A stretch of DNA of 64,000 bases from Gordionus sp. m RMFG-2023 (taxonomy: Eukaryota; Nematomorpha; Gordioida; Chordodea; Parachordodidae), in assembly GCF_954871325.1 (NCBI RefSeq), contig NC_088775.1, positions 12,005,561 through 12,069,560 on the forward strand. Reading direction: 5' to 3'. The position numbers and the translations under genes were made by a program. The notes beneath the pieces were generated by a model. That model was not told the DNA's origin. It saw nothing but the letters and a program-made list of their open reading frames with translations, and searched no databases. Shown piece by piece: positions 57,725 to 64,000 of this stretch; position 1 is the first letter of the stretch; the number at the start of each line of letters is the position of its first letter.

Positions 57725-59250
57725 CTAGGTATGGGAAGAAGCTGCCGCTGAATCTAATTTAAGTAAAATAGCTTTTATAAGAAAAGATGCCTTCTCGAGG
57801 TCGCTAGAGAGCTTGCAGATGTTAGATCCTAATTCCTTAAAGAATGATAAAGCAAGTTTACCGAAGGAAATTAAGTTAATGGTTTATATTTTTTTTTTAG
57901 AAAATATAAAATCTTTATATTTTAAAATATAATTCTTTATAGTATTGCACAATTATATATAAATATTATAAACATATATTATTGAAAATTATTAATAGAT
58001 TAATAATACAATCAATAAATTTATGAAGCGGATGTAATTAGTTTCGAGTGTATTCAGTGTTATTATCTGCCTATGGTAAAAACCTTCTATTGAATTAACA
58101 TTACCAGGCAATGTTCTAGATCCTAGAAGAATATAAAGTTATGGGTGACAAAGTAAATTAGAGTGGTAGCTGTTTAATTCAAATTACTAATTATTAAAAT
58201 CAAGAATTGAAGATGACAAATTAATTTATTAAAATATATAGTAATCAAAATTATTCTAAAATAACTAAATAAAACTAAATATAAAATCAAAATATAAAGT
58301 AAAAATTATAAATCTTTTTTTTTCTTCCTTAATACATTTTCAATCTCACTATTTATAATACTACTAAAATTTACATACCATCGAAAATTATTTCATATAA
58401 TTGTCATTTAATTTGATTACAATTCAAACCCCTGGAAATAAAAGGTAAGTCAGAAATAATGTTAAACGGCTCGATTTGAGTCGGCTTTTAAAAACGGCTA
58501 ACTCAATAATTTGTCCCGAAAAATATTACGCAGGCCTGAAGATTCTGCTCACAGATAGCACAAAGGCTTGGACATTTTTTAGAAAAATCTCGAGGCTTAG
58601 GTTATATTTTCCCTGCTAAAATATTAAGTTGGCCGTTTTTATGAATCACGCAGAAGTATTTTTGGCAGATTTGATCTCTTCTAACTCGGCTAAAGTTTCG
58701 TGGTTGTTGGATGGCGTGATAAATAGACACAAGAAACGTTTCTTGTTATTAAATCATTGCACATTCAGGGGATCTTGGCTAAGACCTTTAGAAGTTTGTC
58801 ATCAGTGTCGCAGAGTCCCTTCGCCAATATTGTGGAACTGGAAAGAATGCCAGCAGTTTTAAAGGCACGAGCTATGGTGTCATTGCCTTTGGTAATTCTA
58901 AATTTGCCGCTACATCATGCACAAAACAAGGGGTAGCTAATCTTCGAGTCATCAAACATTTTTAGCCTAGATGGTTTTATTAGACGATAACCCATTGTTT
59001 TTAATGTCAAAAAAGGTATATATATATATATATATTAGCATTCTGTGGAACTGGAAAGAATGCCAGCAGTTTTAAAGGCACGAACTATGGTGTCATTGCC
59101 TTTGGTAAACCTAAATTTGCTGCTACATCTTGCACAGTACGAGGAGTAGCTAATCGTCGAGTCATCAAACATTTTTAGCAGAGATAGTTTTATTAGATGA
59201 TAACCCATTGTTTTTAATGTCAAAAAGGTGTACATATATATAAATTAGCA
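57725..59250 (-). pseudogene. LINE C-terminal region (RLE-type family), disrupted
   Basis: On the minus strand, 57880-57725 gives in two frames FGKLALSFFKELGSNICKLS and PREGIFSYKSYFT, matching the C-terminal block at 16032-16394. Upstream, 59230-58750 gives MFDDSTISYSSYCARCSSKF, KGNDTIVRAFKTAGILSSST and AKGLCDTDDKLLKVLAKIP, which line up with the knuckle, the RA..TAG helix and the GL.R.DGK..D....IPW step of the family. Between them are a palindromic MITE (58458-58641), a 213-bp tandem duplication and A/T-rich DNA. The 57.8-kb end is convincing; the 58.7-59.2-kb part is a weaker match. Confidence 0.6.
58458..58641. mobile_element. Palindromic MITE, right end lost
   Basis: TAATGTTAAACGGCTCG at the left; the right half stops at TTGGCCGTTTTTATGAA. 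It interrupts the LINE remnant. Confidence 0.75.
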
Positions 59251-59256
59251 TTTTGT
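58831..59256. repeat. 213-bp tandem duplication
   Basis: Two head-to-tail copies (58831-59043 and 59044-59256), both beginning TGTGGAACTGGAAAGAATGC and ending around TATATATA..TTAGCATT. They differ at roughly one base in twelve. A TA microsatellite lies at the junction. Confidence 0.9.
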
Positions 59257-60599
59257 CATAGAAAAAAAAAAATTTTTCAAAAACTTAAATTTAAAGAAAA
59301 ATATATGATTATAAATATACTTAAAATTGTTAAGAATCTCAATATGTTTAATTTTTGATGATGGAAGAAGGTCAACGTTTTAACCAAGGTATTAAGCCCT
59401 CAGATCTCAACAGGTAGAAAATATGTCAAAAATAGCCTAACCAAATTTTTTATTGAAGTGGGGAAAATATCTAGTACCAGATTTTCTTAATAAATTAAAA
59501 TAATATTTTAAATTATACTTTTAAAATGAAGAGGAAAAAAAAAATATATTTAGTAGAAACAAAATATAGATCTTTCGACCATATTCTACAAGCCCAACTT
59601 CAAACTGGATACTAAGAGAACTGTTTTTACCTTTGATTCTATATTTAAAAAATCATCTAAAAGTCCTGACAGTAACCATTATACAAATCAAATAGAAATA
59701 GGGAGGGGGGGGGGGGTAAAAAATTTTTATAATTAAAAATAATGTTCTATATAACGGGAAAACTTAATAAATTTAAAATATTATATAAAAAATATAATTT
59801 TAAAGAAGAATATACCTTATTTATTTAATTACTTATTATAATTTAAGTAAAATTTTAAGCATTTCTAAAAAAAAATTTCTTAAAAAAAATATCACGCCAC
59901 TGAGCACTTATGAAATTCACTTTGAACCCTTATATAAGTATTATAATATATTATTGTTATATAGATATATAATATCATCCGATTTCCCCCATTCTTTTCT
60001 ATTTTGTACCATTTTATGAAAACTGGATAATTGATGGCTGTGATTCATTATTAAATAATTAATATGTAATAAGAGGTTTTGCACGTCTTTTACATCTAAA
60101 ACCAGCTTTTGAGAATGTATAGAAGAGAATGTCGCGATGAAAAATATTAGTACGTATTTTATGCGCTATAAAATTTTTAGAAAAAAAATTATAATAATAA
60201 TAAATCCCCTCTAGTTAACTAGGGAAATGTCACCCCAAAGTATTTTCCCACATATAAAAATCCAGGCTACGCCTATGGATAAAAAGAAATGACATATTAT
60301 TTCTTTCTTTTTTTCTTGCTCAATCTGGTTTCCATTTTCCTTATGGGAAAAGGAAGACTTCTCGTTGTGCCTTAGCCTTTTATGACTTTGATACATTGCG
60401 CTTTTATTTCCTTAATTCTGTTAAACAAAACTTCGAAATATGTTTGAAATAATTAAGTAATAGGAATAAAGTTTTGCAAAGGTAAAACTAATAAACAATG
60501 ACAAATAATGATAAAAGTAATAAGTTTGTATAAATAAAAATAAATTGGGGATGTTCCTTTCTGAGTAAAGTTTTTGTGGTATATTTTGTTACATGGAGT
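59257..60599. other. A+T-rich sequence, possible small hAT MITE
   Basis: At 59891-59900 CACGCCACTG matches the right end of the hAT at 869-6036, and a long G tract lies at 59702-59717, but the left end is not clear and flanking bases do not match. No gene recognised. Confidence 0.3.
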
Positions 60600-61190
60600 T
60601 ATATAATTCATAGAATTATATCATGTATGTCTTGTTGCTAGATGGTAAACCTGGCAGATTTTATATCACGGATGGAGTTTTGATATTTGTTTTCTGAAGA
60701 TTAGGGCGAGTTCATTGATATTTTGATGAGGTCTTGAATACAGGTATCATTTCCTTAGAGGTCTTCATGCTTTGACCTATCTCCAATCCATATCCTAGTA
60801 GGTTCATGGATTGGTATAAGAATGTTCTGAGATATGGTAGTAAAATTTATAATTACCAATTTTATTAGATTATGTCAATATCTCGATGGATGGTGATTTC
60901 GATCCTCCATTCATGTTAGAATCGGTAAAATTGTAGGGGGGGGGGTGAGAGGATTTCTATGGTGTTGGATGTGCCGGATAGTATGACTAAGAATCTTGAG
61001 AAGTAGAGTCTTCCATGTATTGTAAAACTGAGTTGTCCTCATATTTCAAGAACGATAATCTGATAGCAAAACATATGCATAGGAATATAACGCGTAAGAA
61101 GTATTTCATCGGGTTGGTTCTTGAAGGGCATTGATAATTGTCCTTATTTTGGTGGTATATCAATATTTTATTTTGCTGGTATTTCCTTCC
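60600..61190. other. Unidentified less A+T-rich block
   Basis: Base composition is more balanced here. On the minus strand a frame with few stops reads PIHEPTRIWIGDRSKHEDL and later KYQNSIRDIKSARFTI; another reads MPFKNQPDEILLTRYIPMHM. I do not recognise a family. It may be a decayed mobile element; nothing shows it is a live gene. Confidence 0.25.
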
Positions 61191-63649
61191 TTTACTCCCT
61201 AGAAACTTTTGCTATAGGTTAAATAACTAAATATACTCTACTTTGCACATATTAATAAAAATAACGGAACTGAATCACATTTCCACAATATATAGATGCA
61301 TTTCTGATTCATCCACATAAAAATAAGGAAAAATTTATGATTCGCGCGTCATTCATATAAAGGGAAAATTTCATTATTTTAGGGGAACTAGTTATAATTT
61401 TATAAGAGTTATAGACTTATAATAACAACATGTATTAAAATTATCCTAATATTTCCTTAATTATATTTATACTTCAACAATTTTTAAGATATCTCTAAAA
61501 CTTTTATCTTATATGAAGAAGACCTTAGATTTTTCGTTACCAAAAATGACATATAATACTTTGCCTAGGCTGCCGATTCACTTATTAAAATGCATTTTGA
61601 AAGCGTCATTGAATACAAATCAGCTTGACATGCCATTTTTGGTTTCCCACAAATTTTTTTTTTAAAAAAGTCCTGATAAAAATTTCCTGTAAATTGTTTA
61701 TATGGGAAATCAAAATAGCGTGCCACCTACTGATTCGTATTGGTATACACTTAAATAAATGAAGTCTATGCATTTATTACTGGGGCCATAAAATAAAAAT
61801 AGACTAGAAATGATAAATAGAAAAGTAGGCCATCATGATTATATGAGAATAATAAAATATTTGTAGTTTAATGGAACCACAGACAGCTATATCAAAACGC
61901 AGAATCTTTCTTTATGCAGTGTATCTGTCAATCCTCTCTTGTAAGATTTCTGTAAAATTAAATTACTTGGTCTAATCTGGTAGGTGGATATTATTCTCTC
62001 ATCCAGTATTTACATATAGAATAAATATATAAAGGGAGCAAAAAGATGGTGACGTATCATCTGAAGCAATTTTTTTGATATAGCAGTTGTGAATTCTTAA
62101 AATTTATGGAATAGGATAGCACAAGTAAAGGATTTTTATAATTAGACTAAAAAAATTGACCAATTTTTTATGCAGGGAAAAGTCTGACTAATGCACATAA
62201 ATATATGAAGGCTTTTATAATGTGATTGAAAATATAAAAATGGATATTTTCCGAGAATTCGAATTGTCTAATAATTTTGCACATTTTTTTAAGGAGAATT
62301 TTTCATTTCGATTTGAGGGAGAAAATCTCACATGAGTCTATTTTTCTTTCTAAATAAATCGTCAGATCTCATAACATAGAATGTCAATGGTTGGTAGACC
62401 TGAGTGAGAGATTGTTGATTATTGTGAGGCATACTCCGCAATTAAATCATAAAACAAAACATTTCAAGAAAAATAGCAACATACTTGGAATTGAAACAAG
62501 GGTAAGAAACTCAAATCTGAATATTTAAAAGATTATGTCAAAAAAACGATTCTAATTAAAAAAAATAAATAGATCATTTATACTAATAATTTTATATCAA
62601 TTTTTAGCATCGATATATTAAAAATTCTGATTCATAATTCCTTATGTTCTCAATGTATTCCTAATATTCAACATATTTTTATAAGTATATTCATTCTATT
62701 TTATAGAACCTGGGCCTGTATAAAAGGCTCGTTTTTAAAATGTGAAGAATGCCAAAATATCTAAATCTTTTTGCATTAAATAAATTTAATAATTACGGGT
62801 TTTAATAAACTAATTAGGTAGGGATGAAATTTTTTTGTTCTTAGTAGCTTCTTTCTAAATTTATATTAAACAATTTAGAAACCTTTATATATAAGCTGAA
62901 GGTATAAAATAATTGATAATTTTAATAGTTTTTACATTTAAATCATAAAATAAATTTTGCAAAATAATATACAAAAGTGGTACATCCCCGATTATAGGTA
63001 GATAAACAATAAAATATAATGTGAAAAAACACTATAACAATACAAACATAATTAAAAATTAATGCAGTAATAAAATAGTTTTAAAAAGGAAGACTATTAT
63101 TTTAGTATATTTGTATATTTTTAAAAAATACACACCTTTAATTATGCTAATTAGTCTCAAAATGGAAGGGGAAGGGGGCTTAGGAAAATTTTATTTCATC
63201 TTACACAATATACAAATATAAATTTCATCTATCAAATATAAAAAAAATTACTGATAAAATCCGGAATTTATTTAAAATTAACTTCAAAATTGTATAAAAT
63301 AGCTGTTTATCATACAATTGTTGAAATTGGATAAATAATAAATTTTACCTTCATTTGACGATGGATAAATCAGAATAGTCAAATGAGAGGAATAGATTAT
63401 CCGTATTCATCCTTCCAAGATTTCTATAAATTTTTAGAGAAAAGGCCAAAATTTATTATGGAAAATATAGAATAAAAAAAATATGATTTGTGAGTTATGA
63501 TATTTATCAATTCTTTTAAGAAATTTTTCACATCCAGACGCAATAGTTTTTGCTCTCTCACTTCGTATAAAATCTACATTATCAAATAATCATTTAAATG
63601 CTTTTAAAACCTTCCTAAATACTCTTTTAAAAAAGACCTGTCATCATAT
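61191..63649. other. A+T-rich sequence
   Basis: No gene recognised. The last few hundred bases may be upstream LINE sequence. Confidence 0.3.
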
Positions 63650-64000
63650 ATTCGAATCTTATGGAGGCAAACCAGATTATCTCGTAAACACTGTGGTGGT
63701 ATCCACTCCATTTCAATGGGCTATTTAGAAGATTATTAGCGAAAATAATTGCCATGGGTCAAAACCCAGGGTCTTTACTTATTGAGTATACGTATCAATT
63801 AGGATTTGGTGTTAAGGGAGAAGGTTAAATAGCTTCACATGCCATTTGTATTATATCCAAAATTCTCCTCCTATTATAGCTATTATCAAAGTAGACTTTA
63901 AAAATGCTTTCAATAGCAAATTTCGTAAAGACTTCATAAATTGTTTTTATCCCAAATTTCCTGTTTATTCAAAATTCCTAGAGACATATTCTTTATTCAG
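63650..64000 (+). pseudogene. LINE reverse transcriptase, 5' part, runs off the window
   Basis: Reading in mixed frames: GGIHSISM (GGIRPIAVG step), RRLLAKIIAMGQNPG, YQLGFGVKGEG, a stop, ASHAICIISK, then SKVDFKNAFNSKFRKDFI and FPVYSKFLETYSLF. KVDFKNAFN holds the first catalytic Asp of the RT palm. It is the N-terminal neighbour of the segment seen at 30866-32030 in the same LINE family. One internal stop and at least one shift indicate decay. Confidence 0.78.

Noticed and set aside
1-64000. LTR retrotransposon, retrovirus or Polinton remains
   Set aside because: No paired long terminal repeats, protease, integrase, capsid or envelope signatures were recognised; all RT traces fit LINEs.

Overview
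This window is nuclear DNA from an invertebrate-grade animal. It is very A+T-rich with many homopolymer runs. The coding sequence is split by GT-AG introns, the standard genetic code fits both host genes, and two animal-type genes stand out: a 1-Cys peroxiredoxin (PRDX6 family) and a rhodopsin-type peptide-like GPCR. Nothing in the sequence fixes the phylum. No rRNA, functional tRNA, CRISPR, LTR or retroviral element was recognised.

Host genes. PRDX6 lies on the + strand. Five coding exons (11410-11575, 11973-12104, 12761-12834, 14349-14421, 18161-18289) join in phase to give residues from just after the first ~32 to the stop; the N-terminal exon was not found. The GPCR lies on the - strand. 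Its main exon (22182-23706) carries TM2 to the C terminus. The missing TM1 exon is 30 kb away at 53647-53813, with a consensus donor and matching phase, so about half the window is a single 29.9-kb GPCR intron. The two genes are convergent, with their 3' ends about 3.9 kb apart.

Mobile DNA fills almost everything else. At 869-6036 is a 5.2-kb hAT element with a perfect 8-bp target duplication; it carries a broken transposase and a second, inverted ~1-kb copy of that gene's 5' half. The PRDX6 last intron (14.4-18.2 kb) is a nest: a GC-rich MITE is split by a 2.46-kb hAT (TSD ATTAGGAC), which itself contains a LINE fragment and another GC-rich MITE, followed by a near-perfect palindromic hAT-type MITE. 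The GPCR intron holds a 6.2-kb Mutator-like element (32770-38968) whose long inverted ends are arrays of a GCGA(A) motif, several hAT relics, a LINE with a restriction-like-endonuclease type C terminus, a possible piggyBac remnant, tRNA-derived SINE-like units and many MITEs. Segments at 23.85-25.98 kb and 49.6-51.85 kb are inverted copies of one composite hAT with the same nested MITEs. Downstream of the GPCR 5' end (54-64 kb) are further hAT and LINE relics, ending with a LINE reverse transcriptase that runs off the window.

The repeat families recur: (1) hAT with CAGTGGCGTAG ends; (2) hAT with CAGGCGCGTACG ends; (3) ZBED-like hAT relics; (4) a palindromic MITE with TAGTGTTGTTAAACGG ends, at least ten copies; (5) a GC-rich MITE with CAGAGGTCTGCA-type ends, about ten copies; (6) an RLE-type LINE, four fragments; (7) a hAT-derived repeat with GGTCAA motifs, two copies. 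The long stretches between these are A+T-rich sequence in which I see no gene.
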